Shown piece after piece: positions 1-7,651 of a stretch of DNA of 13,696 nt; position 1 is the stretch's first letter, and every line of letters begins with the position of its first letter. The position numbers were made by a program, and so were the translations under genes. The stretch comes from CANLBN01 sp047634655. Its GTDB lineage: Bacteria > Pseudomonadota > Gammaproteobacteria > Pseudomonadales > Cellvibrionaceae. Under the pieces are notes generated by a model that saw only the letters and a list, made by a program, of their open reading frames with translations, was not told where the DNA came from and did not search any database. The stretch spans positions 1 to 13,696 of the forward strand of contig JBLIHY010000060.1 in NCBI GenBank assembly GCA_047634655.1, written 5' to 3'.

Positions 1-150
1 GTTATTTATGTCAGAACAATTTTGTCCGTTATTGAAACTAAGAATACTCTGATTCATTTATCCATAGATTAATCTTCGGTAGAAAAAAATTCAATTTTTT
101 CTTACAGTTTCAATTACTTAACATAATTAAAAATGGCAGCGCGCTTCTGT

Positions 151-182
151 CTTACAGAATCTCTGGTCAGAGATTCTGTAAG
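151..182. repeat. Perfect 15-bp-arm inverted repeat
   Basis: Bases 151-165 (CTTACAGAATCTCTG) are the exact reverse complement of 168-182, separated by only GT. The match extends one more pair outward, 150 with 183. No T run follows on either strand, so it is not a standard intrinsic terminator. It could be a cruciform or hairpin, a dimeric protein-binding site, or a REP/MITE-like palindromic unit. Only one copy is visible in this window, so repetitiveness cannot be judged here. Confidence 0.8.
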
Positions 183-184
183 AA

Positions 185-196
185 GGGTGGCCACCC
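185..196. repeat. 12-bp GC-rich palindrome
   Basis: GGGTGGCCACCC is self-complementary. It begins two bases after the end of the long inverted repeat at 151-182. The side-by-side arrangement suggests that the two belong to one element. Function unknown. Confidence 0.75.
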
Positions 197-421
197 ATTC
201 AGATACGGAACGCTCGTTAATTTTAGATGTGTTTTGTCAAAAAATGAATCTCCATGCTCTAGAAATTTTGTTTGCGATAATTACCGTCAGTTACTCGTGA
301 TCGTCGATTCCCTTATCGTTGTGTATATGAAACCTGCTTATGCTTACTAGTAATTCTTCCGGCGAGGACCTAGAATCGCTGACTTTAATGTGACACCTGG
401 GGTGGGGTTTCGACCGATAAC

Positions 422-1240
422 GTGGACAGCCAAGGTTTACCGAAAATTTTGATTTTTGACTCCGGCGTTGGCGGTCTGAGTATTTTGCAGGCAATAAATC
501 GGCGTCATCCTTATTGCAGTTTGTTTTATGCTTCCGACAACGCTGCTTTTCCCTATGGGACCAAGAATGAAGGCTACCTAATAAACCGGGTAAATCGTGT
601 GCTGTCGCGGCTACAGGCCACCGTCGAGCCAGATTTGATTGTTATTGCCTGCAACAGTGCCAGTACCGTGGCGCTCCCGTCGATCCGCCAGTGCTTTGCT
701 CAGCCTGTTATCGGGGTCGTTCCCGCTATTAAACCAGCAGCTAGGTTGAGCAAAACCAAAGTCATTGGCTTGCTGGCAACGCCGGGAACCGTTAAGCGCG
801 CTTACACGCGACAATTGATCGCCGATTATGCCAGTGACTGCCAGGTAATTTCCCTCGGCAGCAATGAATTGGTAAGTTTGGTAGAGCGTAAATTGCAAGG
901 TCGCCCTGTTCACCGAGAACAATTGTCGCTACTGTTGGCGCCATTGATCGACAAAATCGAGATGGATACGCTGGTAATGGCCTGCACACACTTTCCACTA
1001 TTGAAGACTGAGCTTCAAGCGATTTTGCCGCAAGTGAGTTGCTGGGTGGATTCCGCCGATGCCATCGCCTCGCGGGTGACTTACTGGCTTGAGTGTTTGC
1101 AACTTCAGCGAGAAGCTAACTGTCTAGCCACGGTAGAGCACTGTTGTCTGTTTACCGCTAAAACCCCCGAAGTTAGCGCTCTAAGCCCCTACCTTTTGCA
1201 ACAACATCTTGGCGAGCCTCAGTTTGTTCACGTGGATTAG
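422..1240 (+). CDS. murI: Glutamate racemase
   Basis: This cytoplasmic enzyme converts L-glutamate to D-glutamate for peptidoglycan precursors without a cofactor, using two cysteines. The 272-aa product has the family landmarks in order: DSGVGG at residues 13-18, the YASDNAAFPYGTK segment at 36-48, the first catalytic cysteine C77 in CNSAS, and the second, C188, in ACTHFP. Length is normal for the Asp/Glu racemase family. The start is GTG at 422. An in-frame stop at 386-388 and the absence of other start codons after it leave no alternative further upstream. A G-rich stretch at 401-407 is a poorly spaced ribosome site, so translation may be weak. The nuclease gene begins 17 bases after the stop, so the two are probably co-transcribed. 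Confidence 0.95.
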   Translation: MDSQGLPKILIFDSGVGGLSILQAINRRHPYCSLFYASDNAAFPYGTKNEGYLINRVNRVLSRLQATVEPDLIVIACNSASTVALPSIRQCFAQPVIGVVPAIKPAARLSKTKVIGLLATPGTVKRAYTRQLIADYASDCQVISLGSNELVSLVERKLQGRPVHREQLSLLLAPLIDKIEMDTLVMACTHFPLLKTELQAILPQVSCWVDSADAIASRVTYWLECLQLQREANCLATVEHCCLFTAKTPEVSALSPYLLQQHLGEPQFVHVD

Positions 1241-1257
1241 AGTGAAACCAAATTTTA

Positions 1258-4002
1258 GTGAAATCGGCGATAATGTCTGCCAATAAACTTCCCCTCTTAC
1301 CACCGCTGTTTCGTCTGGAGACTATTCTGGATGCCATCAAAGACGGTCGAGTTATTCTCACGGCTAACCAGCGCCTGCGAGATCATGCCCAACAGGCTTG
1401 GGCCCAGTACCAGAAATCCCAGGGCGCACTTGTCTGGAAGCCCGCCAAGATTTTCAATTTGACCCAGTGGTTTGACTACTGTTGGGAACGCTTGCAAACA
1501 TACGCGTATGAACCTAGCTTTCAAGGCGTTATCAGCCCTCAGCAGGAAAGAGTTTTATGGGAGAAAATCACCGCTGATATTGGGCTGATGCGTCCAGAGG
1601 TGCTGGCCAAGCAAGCGGCCAATGCTTACCGAACCTTGCAACTTTGGCAGCTGAGTTTACCTCAGCTAGACAACGAATCCAGCGCCGAGACAAAACGTTT
1701 TCTGGGCACGGAAACCTTTAAGCAATGGTGTTTGGACTACGAAAAAGCGCTGAAAAAACGCGGGTTGCTAACATTCGAGCAAAGGTTATCAATTATCATT
1801 CGCGCGGTTATCGATGGTGTGCTGCCCAGGGAAGAGACCATTTGCTTGTTGGGCTTTAGCGATTTACCGCCTTTACACCAGGCGACACTGGATAGATTGT
1901 CCACAGCGATTATTAAGGTTGATCTGTGCAACTTTCAGCCTCAAAAAATTCAACGGCTGGTGCTGGCGGATCGTCAAAAAGAAATACAGATGGCCGCCCT
2001 GTGGTCGAGAGCCATTCTGGATAATACACCCCATGTTCGTATTGGCATTATCATTCCCAATCTCGCCGGGTGCCGAGCGCAAGTAGAACGAGTATTTCGC
2101 GAAGTTTTTGATGGTCGGGCGCTCTGGGCAGAACGACCTGCGGACATCTTACCCATTAATATTTCCGCCGGAGTCCCCCTGGGAGAAACTCCCTTAATTA
2201 CCGATACCCTGGAACTGCTCAGGCTCTACCAGAATCAATGGGATATCCAAGTATTCCTGCAGTTACTCAACTCGCCTTTCTGGGGTAAGCTCAATTTGCA
2301 GCGCTCACTGCGTGCCCAGCTAGCCAAGCAACTCGGCACTCTGGGTGTTTTCAAATTATCTTTGAGCGAAGTGCGCCACCAGCTGCAAAGATTGAGTGAA
2401 AAGTCAGGGAAGGGTGATCTTTCTCTGCTCCAACTATTTTCCACGAGCGCGGAGTATGTGCGCCAACAGCGCAAATCGGCTTTGCCCTCTCAGTGGGTGG
2501 AACGTTTTCTTAAGCTGTTGGATTTGATGCAATGGCCTGGGGAAAGGCCTTCCGACAGCCTAGAGCATCAACAAACCCGCCGGTGGTACGAGCTGTTGGA
2601 ATCTTTCGCCACGCTGGATCGATTTCTGGGTAACGTTAGCGCCACAAGCGCCATCCAACAGTTGACGCTCATGGCTCGGCAGCAGCCTTTTCAGCCAGAA
2701 TTACCGGATACTCCGATACAAATTCTGGGTGTTCTGGAAGCCGCGGGTTTGTACTTCGATCACTGTTGGGTTCTGGGTCTGGATCAGCAAACTTGGCCCC
2801 CAGCTCCGCAACCCAATCCGATGCTGCCCGTCAGTTTGCAACGGCGACACAACATGCCTCATGCCAGTCATGAGCGCGAACTGTCTTTTGCGCGATTACT
2901 TACTCAGCAGCTGCGCCACAGCGGTAAAAACCTGGTATTTAGCAGTCCCGGCTACGATCCGGAGACGGAGCTTCCAAGGTCGCCGAGCCACTTAATAAAA
3001 GATATCGCCTTGTTCAGCCAGCCCGAAACGTCGTTGAATGATTTTGAGGCTTTTAGCCAACGCCTGTTTGAAGACGGTCAATTCGAAAGGGTTTCCTGTA
3101 CTCAAGGGCCTCCGGTGAGCGCTTCTGATATTAATACGCAAGGCGAATTGTCCGGTGGCGCAGGTGTCGTTAAAGCTCAGGCGAATAACCCCTTTGATGC
3201 ATTTGCAGTCCATCGTCTCAATGCCCGTCGGCCTCAATCAGCGGTGCCGGGATTTTCAGCTATTGAACAGGGCGATATTTTGCACCGGAGTTTGGCCGCT
3301 ATCTGGCAACAGATTGGCAATCAGCAGAACTTATTGGCGATGGCGGACGAGCAGTGCCGGGCACTCGTGCAACGAACAGTTTCAGAGGTCGTCGGTTTTG
3401 TTCGACAGCGCAAGCCGAATCACCTGGGCCATCAACTTTGCGAACTGGAAAGCCAGCGGCAGGCAACGCTGATTTTGAAGTGGCTGGCCTACGAAAAGAA
3501 ACGACCTGACTTTACCGTTGTTAGTATCGAGGAATCGTTGTATTTCCACTATCGAGAAGTGAAGTTAAAAATGCGCGTAGATCGCGTAGATCGCCTAGCC
3601 GATGAAAGCTTCCTCATTCTGGATTACAAAACGGGCCTAAGTAACTTACGCCAGTGGCAGGGGGAGCGGCCAGCGGACCCTCAGTTACCTCTCTACCTCA
3701 TCGCTTATCAACAGCCTGTGGTCGGTATTGCCTTTGCACAAATCAACATAAACAAGCAGATACTGATCGGCCTGGAAGATGGTAAGCACCCAATAGATGG
3801 CTTGAGTTCTATCGAGTCGATAAAACTTGAATTGCCAGATAACTGGGATCAGGCAAAGGATCTTTGGCAACAGAGAATTCAGCATTTATTAGACGGTTAT
3901 CTGGCAGGTCAATGCTCTGTTGATTATCGCGATAGTCTTAGCTTGAGGTATAACAGCGATTTACTGGCTTTAAATCGATACTTTGATAAGTACCGAATCT
4001 GA
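1258..4002 (+). CDS. PD-(D/E)XK nuclease, AddB/RecB-like probable DNA repair protein, without Fe-S cysteines
   Basis: The 914-aa product resembles the proteobacterial 'probable DNA repair protein' group, stand-alone relatives of AddB with an inactive helicase-like front and a C-terminal RecB-type nuclease. The front starts with a degenerate segment (VILTANQRL, 32-40) and has no Walker A motif. The middle holds GLDQQTWPP (507-515). The nuclease has H676 (DILHRSL), D775 (VDRVDRL), D789 and K791 (LDYKTG), and Q809/Y813 (QLPLY), so the active site looks intact. Relatives usually carry a CPF cysteine before the nuclease and a CxxCx5C cluster at the C-terminus. Here these read NPF (N644) and, around 896-906, Leu, Asn/Ser and Asn, so the 4Fe-4S site appears lost. 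The start is either GTG 1258 or ATG 1273; neither has a clear ribosome site. It follows murI closely. Its substrate and partner are unknown. Confidence 0.85.
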   Translation: MKSAIMSANKLPLLPPLFRLETILDAIKDGRVILTANQRLRDHAQQAWAQYQKSQGALVWKPAKIFNLTQWFDYCWERLQTYAYEPSFQGVISPQQERVLWEKITADIGLMRPEVLAKQAANAYRTLQLWQLSLPQLDNESSAETKRFLGTETFKQWCLDYEKALKKRGLLTFEQRLSIIIRAVIDGVLPREETICLLGFSDLPPLHQATLDRLSTAIIKVDLCNFQPQKIQRLVLADRQKEIQMAALWSRAILDNTPHVRIGIIIPNLAGCRAQVERVFREVFDGRALWAERPADILPINISAGVPLGETPLITDTLELLRLYQNQWDIQVFLQLLNSPFWGKLNLQRSLRAQLAKQLGTLGVFKLSLSEVRHQLQRLSEKSGKGDLSLLQLFSTSAEYVRQQRKSALPSQWVERFLKLLDLMQWPGERPSDSLEHQQTRRWYELLESFATLDRFLGNVSATSAIQQLTLMARQQPFQPELPDTPIQILGVLEAAGLYFDHCWVLGLDQQTWPPAPQPNPMLPVSLQRRHNMPHASHERELSFARLLTQQLRHSGKNLVFSSPGYDPETELPRSPSHLIKDIALFSQPETSLNDFEAFSQRLFEDGQFERVSCTQGPPVSASDINTQGELSGGAGVVKAQANNPFDAFAVHRLNARRPQSAVPGFSAIEQGDILHRSLAAIWQQIGNQQNLLAMADEQCRALVQRTVSEVVGFVRQRKPNHLGHQLCELESQRQATLILKWLAYEKKRPDFTVVSIEESLYFHYREVKLKMRVDRVDRLADESFLILDYKTGLSNLRQWQGERPADPQLPLYLIAYQQPVVGIAFAQININKQILIGLEDGKHPIDGLSSIESIKLELPDNWDQAKDLWQQRIQHLLDGYLAGQCSVDYRDSLSLRYNSDLLALNRYFDKYRI

Positions 4003-4191
4003 TTGTCTTGTTTTTATTGGCTTGGCGATGCAATGGTTCTTTTATTAATCTGATATTCCGATAGATCCCGCTTATCAACTTCGATAGGACTCCCAAAAAC
4101 CGGCGACTTTTCGTGAGCTAGTCTTTTTTGTGACACAGCCCGTTGAGGCGATTCGGGGAGCGACAAGGCGTCGATGTGCGTGAAGAATCTG
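4003..4191. other. Convergent intergenic gap
   Basis: This gap separates two converging genes, the nuclease (+) and lptB (-). I see no clear stem-loop with a T tract on either strand, and no remnant of rpoN, which usually follows lptB in gammaproteobacteria. Confidence 0.5.
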
Positions 4192-4917
4192 TCAGAGCCG
4201 GAATTGATCTCCCAGGTAAACTTCTCTTACTGCTTGATTGCTCATAATGGCTTCGGCATCGCCTTCGGCAAGGATGTGCCCCTCGCTAACAATATAAGCT
4301 ATTTCGCAAATAGCGAGTGTTTCGCGAACATTGTGGTCGGTAATTAAGACGCCTATGCCACGATTTTTGAGTAGAGTGATAATTTTTTTGATGTCATTGA
4401 CGGAGATGGGATCGACGCCGGCAAAGGGTTCGTCTAGCAAAATAAAACTGGGTTCGGTAGCCAGTGCGCGGGCAATTTCAACGCGTCGCCGCTCACCGCC
4501 AGATAGCGATATGCCTAAGGAGTTTCGGATGTGAGTGATATGAAATTCTTGGAGCAGTTTTTCCAGTTTTTCCATCCGTTGGTGGCGATTGAGATCCTCG
4601 CGAATTTCCAAAACGGCCAGAATATTGTCGGCGACCGACAATTTTCGGAATATAGATGCTTCCTGTGGCAAGTAGCCAATACCAGCACGGGCTCGGCCAT
4701 GCATGGAAAGTGCCGTGATATCTCTTTCATCAATACTCACTGAGCCACTATCGGCAGCGATGAGTCCAGCGATTATATAGAAACAGGTGGTTTTACCCGC
4801 CCCATTGGGACCGAGCAAACCGATAATTTGCCCACCGCTGACGGATATCGAGATATCAATCACCACTGGCCGTTTTTTATAAGTTTTGGCGAGATGTTTT
4901 GCGTAGAGGGTTGGCAT
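4192..4917 (-). CDS. lptB: LPS export ABC transporter ATP-binding protein
   Basis: LptB is the cytoplasmic ATPase of the LptB2FGC complex. It powers extraction of LPS from the inner membrane and its push along the periplasmic bridge. The 241-aa product has Walker A GPNGAGKT (36-43), Q-loop Q85, signature LSGGE (138-142), Walker B with catalytic E163 (FILLDEP, 158-164) and switch H195. The length is that of E. coli LptB, and the segment between Q-loop and signature, which contacts LptF/LptG, is present. The ATG at 4917 is 8 bases after the lptA stop, and a GGGG run inside the end of lptA may serve as ribosome site. It is the last gene of the kds-lpt cluster; lptF and lptG are not in the window. 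Confidence 0.97.
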   Translation of the reverse strand: MPTLYAKHLAKTYKKRPVVIDISISVSGGQIIGLLGPNGAGKTTCFYIIAGLIAADSGSVSIDERDITALSMHGRARAGIGYLPQEASIFRKLSVADNILAVLEIREDLNRHQRMEKLEKLLQEFHITHIRNSLGISLSGGERRRVEIARALATEPSFILLDEPFAGVDPISVNDIKKIITLLKNRGIGVLITDHNVRETLAICEIAYIVSEGHILAEGDAEAIMSNQAVREVYLGDQFRL

Positions 4918-4925
4918 GTCCCAGA

Positions 4926-5480
4926 CTATTCCCCTTCCCGGGGTTGGATCACGATATTAACGTGGCCGTTGTCGCCACCTGCCTGAACGCGAGCAGCGGC
5001 TATGTCGTAAACAATTTTATTAGATTTGGTAACAGATCCGTTCTGATCAAGAAAGGCCTGTTCGTTGAGTTCGATAGATTGTTGCTGTGGCCTGTAGACA
5101 ATGGTGAGTGCATGGGCCTCCACCTCAGTTTGTTCTGGAGTTTTGGCGGTTTGTTCAAGGATGGCAGGCTGACCCACGGCAGTAATTTGGATTACATCCC
5201 CGTCTTTCAAGTACAGGGTAACGCGATCTCCACGAATGCTGAGGCCCCCTTGTTGCATCAGCACATCGCCTTCGTAGATAGCAGTCCCCTGTTTTTGGTC
5301 TTTGATCAGAGAATTAGAATCTATGTAAATACTTTGTTGCCGATCATCGGCGAAACACGAGGCAAGTGGGGTTACCCACAATAAATGACCGATCAATACT
5401 GTGCTGGCGATTCGAGATCGGTTAAGGCATTTGCAAATCATATTGACTAGTAACATTGGAAAGTAATTCGATCCGTTCAT
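4926..5480 (-). CDS. lptA: LPS transport periplasmic protein LptA
   Basis: LptA is the periplasmic OstA-fold protein whose beta-jellyroll units join LptC to LptD and carry LPS to the outer membrane. The C-terminal part, about residues 45-184, is the small beta-rich domain, with typical alternating strands such as GTAIYEGDVLMQQG and IRGDRVTLY. A signal peptide ends near SCFA (41-44), just before DDRQQ. The longest frame starts at 5480, giving 59 bases of overlap with lptC. ATG 5441 gives a more normal signal peptide (MICKCLNRSRIASTVLIGHL) and only about 20 bases of overlap, and I think it is the likelier start, although no ribosome site decides it. The position between lptC and lptB matches the conserved operon order. 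Confidence 0.92.
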   Translation of the reverse strand: MNGSNYFPMLLVNMICKCLNRSRIASTVLIGHLLWVTPLASCFADDRQQSIYIDSNSLIKDQKQGTAIYEGDVLMQQGGLSIRGDRVTLYLKDGDVIQITAVGQPAILEQTAKTPEQTEVEAHALTIVYRPQQQSIELNEQAFLDQNGSVTKSNKIVYDIAAARVQAGGDNGHVNIVIQPREGE

Positions 5481-6021
5481 CGTTGAGAAATATTTTCAAG
5501 CCCGTAGCTTGGGTAATACCCGACGGGCTGTTGATGGTAACTGGTTTACTGGTTTCGGCGTAATGTTGTCGAGGTTTAAATAACAACTCACTAGTGGAAA
5601 ATGTCGATAGACCACCATTTTCTGTCTGTTGTGTCACGATAACTTTACCCTTGAGTAACCATTGGTCCCGCTGTTCGCTTCCCTCTGCGTACAGTGCGGA
5701 TATTTCCCAGACTGCGGTGTTTGAATCTTCCACTTGGTCGTACATTTTGAACCTGGGGTTTTCCATGGTGACTTCGGGATGATCATCGACGACTGCGTTG
5801 TCAAAATAAAGTGTCTTTGTAGACGCCAAAGTGTAGGCTATTTTACCGTCTCCAGAGTGCTGGGTAGTTTCGCTATTGATAAGGTAAGTGACGGGCAATT
5901 GATCTTGCAAGCGGTTTTCATTGAGTGATGCTTGGAAGTTTTTTGAATCCATGCGCCAAAGTAAAACGCCCAGAGCCGCTAAGCTTATCAAGGCCATGAA
6001 TAGTCGCCAGCGTTTTGTCAT
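5422..6021 (-). CDS. lptC: LPS export inner-membrane protein LptC
   Basis: LptC is a bitopic inner-membrane protein that receives LPS from the LptB2FG transporter and passes it to LptA. The 199-aa product has one N-terminal membrane helix (about residues 5-23) followed by a beta-rich periplasmic domain. Recognisable OstA-like strands include TLYFDNAVVDDHPEVTMENP (70-89) and the C-terminal LKIFLNDERIELLSNV. Length is close to that of the E. coli protein. It starts 26 bases after the kdsC stop, and its tail overlaps the start of lptA, which suggests translational coupling. Sequence conservation in LptC is low, so the call rests on topology, strand pattern and conserved gene order. Confidence 0.93.
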   Translation of the reverse strand: MTKRWRLFMALISLAALGVLLWRMDSKNFQASLNENRLQDQLPVTYLINSETTQHSGDGKIAYTLASTKTLYFDNAVVDDHPEVTMENPRFKMYDQVEDSNTAVWEISALYAEGSEQRDQWLLKGKVIVTQQTENGGLSTFSTSELLFKPRQHYAETSKPVTINSPSGITQATGLKIFLNDERIELLSNVTSQYDLQMP

Positions 6022-6047
6022 CGGAATTTATTTTCGGAAGACAGTCG

Positions 6048-6593
6048 TTAGAGGTAAGGTTCGAGTTGCCGATCAAAATGGCCTTGAGCCAGCATCAGCA
6101 GATCACAAAGTTGTCGAACTGCACCACCACCGCCATTAAAGTCACTTATCCAGTGGCTGTTCTGTTTCACTACCCAGTGACCATCAGCAGGGCTAGTTCC
6201 AAAACCGACGCGGCGTATAACCGGTAGATCCGGGTAATCGTCGCCCATGTAGGCAATGTGCTGAAACTCAGAAACATTGTCCACACTTGCCAGTAATTCC
6301 TCGAGAGCCGTCAGCTTATCTTCGCGGCCCTGAATTAAGTGACGAATACCCAGTTCCTTTGCCCTGCGGGCTACGATATCACTGCATCTGCCGGTGATAA
6401 TGGCAACTGGTAAGCCGATATTTTGTAAACTTTTAATGCCATGGCCATCTTTCACGTTGAAGGTTTTGATCTCTTCTCCGCCATTGGTAAAGATTAATTT
6501 ACCATCGGTCATAACCCCATCGACATCCAGTACCAACACTTTGATTTGTCGTGCTCGCTGCAGGATTTCATCGCTTAAGTTTTTAGTGTCCAC
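6048..6593 (-). CDS. kdsC: 3-deoxy-D-manno-octulosonate 8-phosphate phosphatase
   Basis: KdsC removes phosphate from Kdo 8-phosphate, the last step before Kdo activation for the LPS inner core. It is a cytoplasmic HAD-superfamily enzyme of the short, capless C0 type that forms tetramers. Counting from a GTG at 6593, the protein has 181 aa, with nucleophile D23 and acid/base D25 in DVDGVMTDG, a TGR motif (IITGRCSD) for the HAD Ser/Thr position, a lysine in REDKLTA, and MGDD for magnesium. The reading frame stays open upstream to 6683, but GTG 6593 overlaps the kdsD stop by one base (TAGTG) and gives a protein of normal length. The longer form would add about 30 residues out of kdsD. It is coupled to kdsD. 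Confidence 0.95.
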   Translation of the reverse strand: MDTKNLSDEILQRARQIKVLVLDVDGVMTDGKLIFTNGGEEIKTFNVKDGHGIKSLQNIGLPVAIITGRCSDIVARRAKELGIRHLIQGREDKLTALEELLASVDNVSEFQHIAYMGDDYPDLPVIRRVGFGTSPADGHWVVKQNSHWISDFNGGGGAVRQLCDLLMLAQGHFDRQLEPYL

Positions 6594-7585
6594 TACAAGA
6601 TACCCGCTCGCAATAAATCGTGCATGTGTAAGACCCCAACAGGTTGTTGTTGATCGTTGACAATGACTAATGCCGTAATGCATTGCTGTTCCATTACTCC
6701 GAGGGCTTCTGCCGCCAGCACGCCATGGGTCACAGAGTGAGGGTTTTTGTTCATCACTTCCTCGATTTGAGCTTGATCAATATTAATTTTTTTTTCAATG
6801 ATTCGACGCAAATCGCCGTCGGTAAATACGCCAACCAGGTGGTTACTTTCGTCCAGCACGGTTGTAATACCAAAACCTTTGGCGGTCATCTCAGCCAGCG
6901 CCTGTTTTACGGGTGTGTGAGCCAGAACTTTGGGCAACTCCTGCTGTTTGTGCATTAGGTCAGATACCTTGAGTAGTAAGCGCCTGCCTAAAACACCACC
7001 TGGATGGGTGAAAGCAAAATCCTCGGCCGTGAAACCCCTTGCCTCAAGCAGGGCTACTGCCAATGCGTCGCCCATAACCAAGGTCACCGATGTGCTGGAA
7101 GTAGGCGATAGATCCAGAGGGCAGGCTTCCGACTCCACGCTAATATCGAGATTAACCGTGGCTTGTCGCGCCAGTGACGAGGGCGTCTCCGCTTTGCTGC
7201 TCATGGCGATCAGCGGTATGTTGAGACGCTTTAGTAAAGGCAGTAGAACGACAATTTCAGGGGAGTTACCCGAATTGGATATGGCGATGACTACGTCGTT
7301 CCGAGTAATCATACCCAGATCGCCATGGCTAGCTTCGCCGGGATGAACAAAGAAAGAGGGTGTACCGGTACTGGCTAAAGTCGCGGCGATTTTGTTGCCG
7401 ATGTGGCCAGATTTCCCCATGCCAGTAACAATGGTTCGGCCGCGACAATTCAGAATAATCTCACAAGCGCGCACAAAATTATCGTCAATTCGGTCTGAAA
7501 TTTGCGCGATGGCGGCCATCTCCATACGTACCGTGCGCTTACCTGCTTCGATCAAAGTTTGTTTATCAATACTAGCGAAATTCAT
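6593..7585 (-). CDS. kdsD: D-arabinose 5-phosphate isomerase
   Basis: KdsD interconverts D-ribulose 5-phosphate and D-arabinose 5-phosphate, the first committed step towards Kdo. The 330-aa cytoplasmic protein has an N-terminal SIS sugar-isomerase domain (about 40-175) with GMGKSGHIGNK (55-65, K58), HPGEASHGD (81-89, H88) and SNSGNSPEI (103-111). The THPGG motif follows, with H194. Two CBS domains (about 205-330) contain VGVFTDGDLRR and PVGVLHMHDLL. Domain order and length match E. coli KdsD. It starts at ATG 7585 with a weak purine-rich ribosome site (AAGAATGAC). The stop overlaps the kdsC start by one base. A gap of 66 bases separates it from yrbG, so it may have its own promoter or be read through from yrbG. 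Confidence 0.96.
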   Translation of the reverse strand: MNFASIDKQTLIEAGKRTVRMEMAAIAQISDRIDDNFVRACEIILNCRGRTIVTGMGKSGHIGNKIAATLASTGTPSFFVHPGEASHGDLGMITRNDVVIAISNSGNSPEIVVLLPLLKRLNIPLIAMSSKAETPSSLARQATVNLDISVESEACPLDLSPTSSTSVTLVMGDALAVALLEARGFTAEDFAFTHPGGVLGRRLLLKVSDLMHKQQELPKVLAHTPVKQALAEMTAKGFGITTVLDESNHLVGVFTDGDLRRIIEKKINIDQAQIEEVMNKNPHSVTHGVLAAEALGVMEQQCITALVIVNDQQQPVGVLHMHDLLRAGIL

Positions 7586-7651
7586 AATGTCATTCTTAAT
7601 CTTTTATAAAAATAAGTGGTCGCGGCTTAGATAGATATGTCTCGTTAATCG

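Larger units (their letters stand above)
1..421. other. Non-coding region upstream of murI
   Basis: No convincing coding frame is present, and the short minus-strand frame that crosses into murI is a shadow. The stretch holds an imperfect AT-rich inverted repeat at 81-102 (an A run mirrored by a T run), which might be the weak terminator of a gene to the left. It also holds a long perfect inverted repeat at 151-182 and a GC-rich palindrome at 185-196, both listed separately. A possible -10 box (TATATG, about 322-327) has no good -35 partner, so no promoter for murI is called. Confidence 0.6.

Noticed and set aside
81..102. A-run/T-run inverted repeat as an intrinsic terminator
   Set aside because: The T run is part of the stem rather than following it, there is almost no G-C pairing, and no upstream gene end is visible, so I only mention it in the region description.
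4899..5384. 161-aa plus-strand open frame opposite lptA
   Set aside because: It lies antisense to lptA, has no family resemblance, and the minus-strand frame has clear LptA features and operon context.
6594..6683. N-terminal extension of KdsC inside the kdsD coding region
   Set aside because: The extra 30 residues have no KdsC-like character, and GTG 6593 gives normal length and stop-start coupling.
6930..7346. 138-aa plus-strand open frame opposite kdsD
   Set aside because: It is a shadow of the well-supported KdsD SIS domain on the other strand, with no motif of its own.
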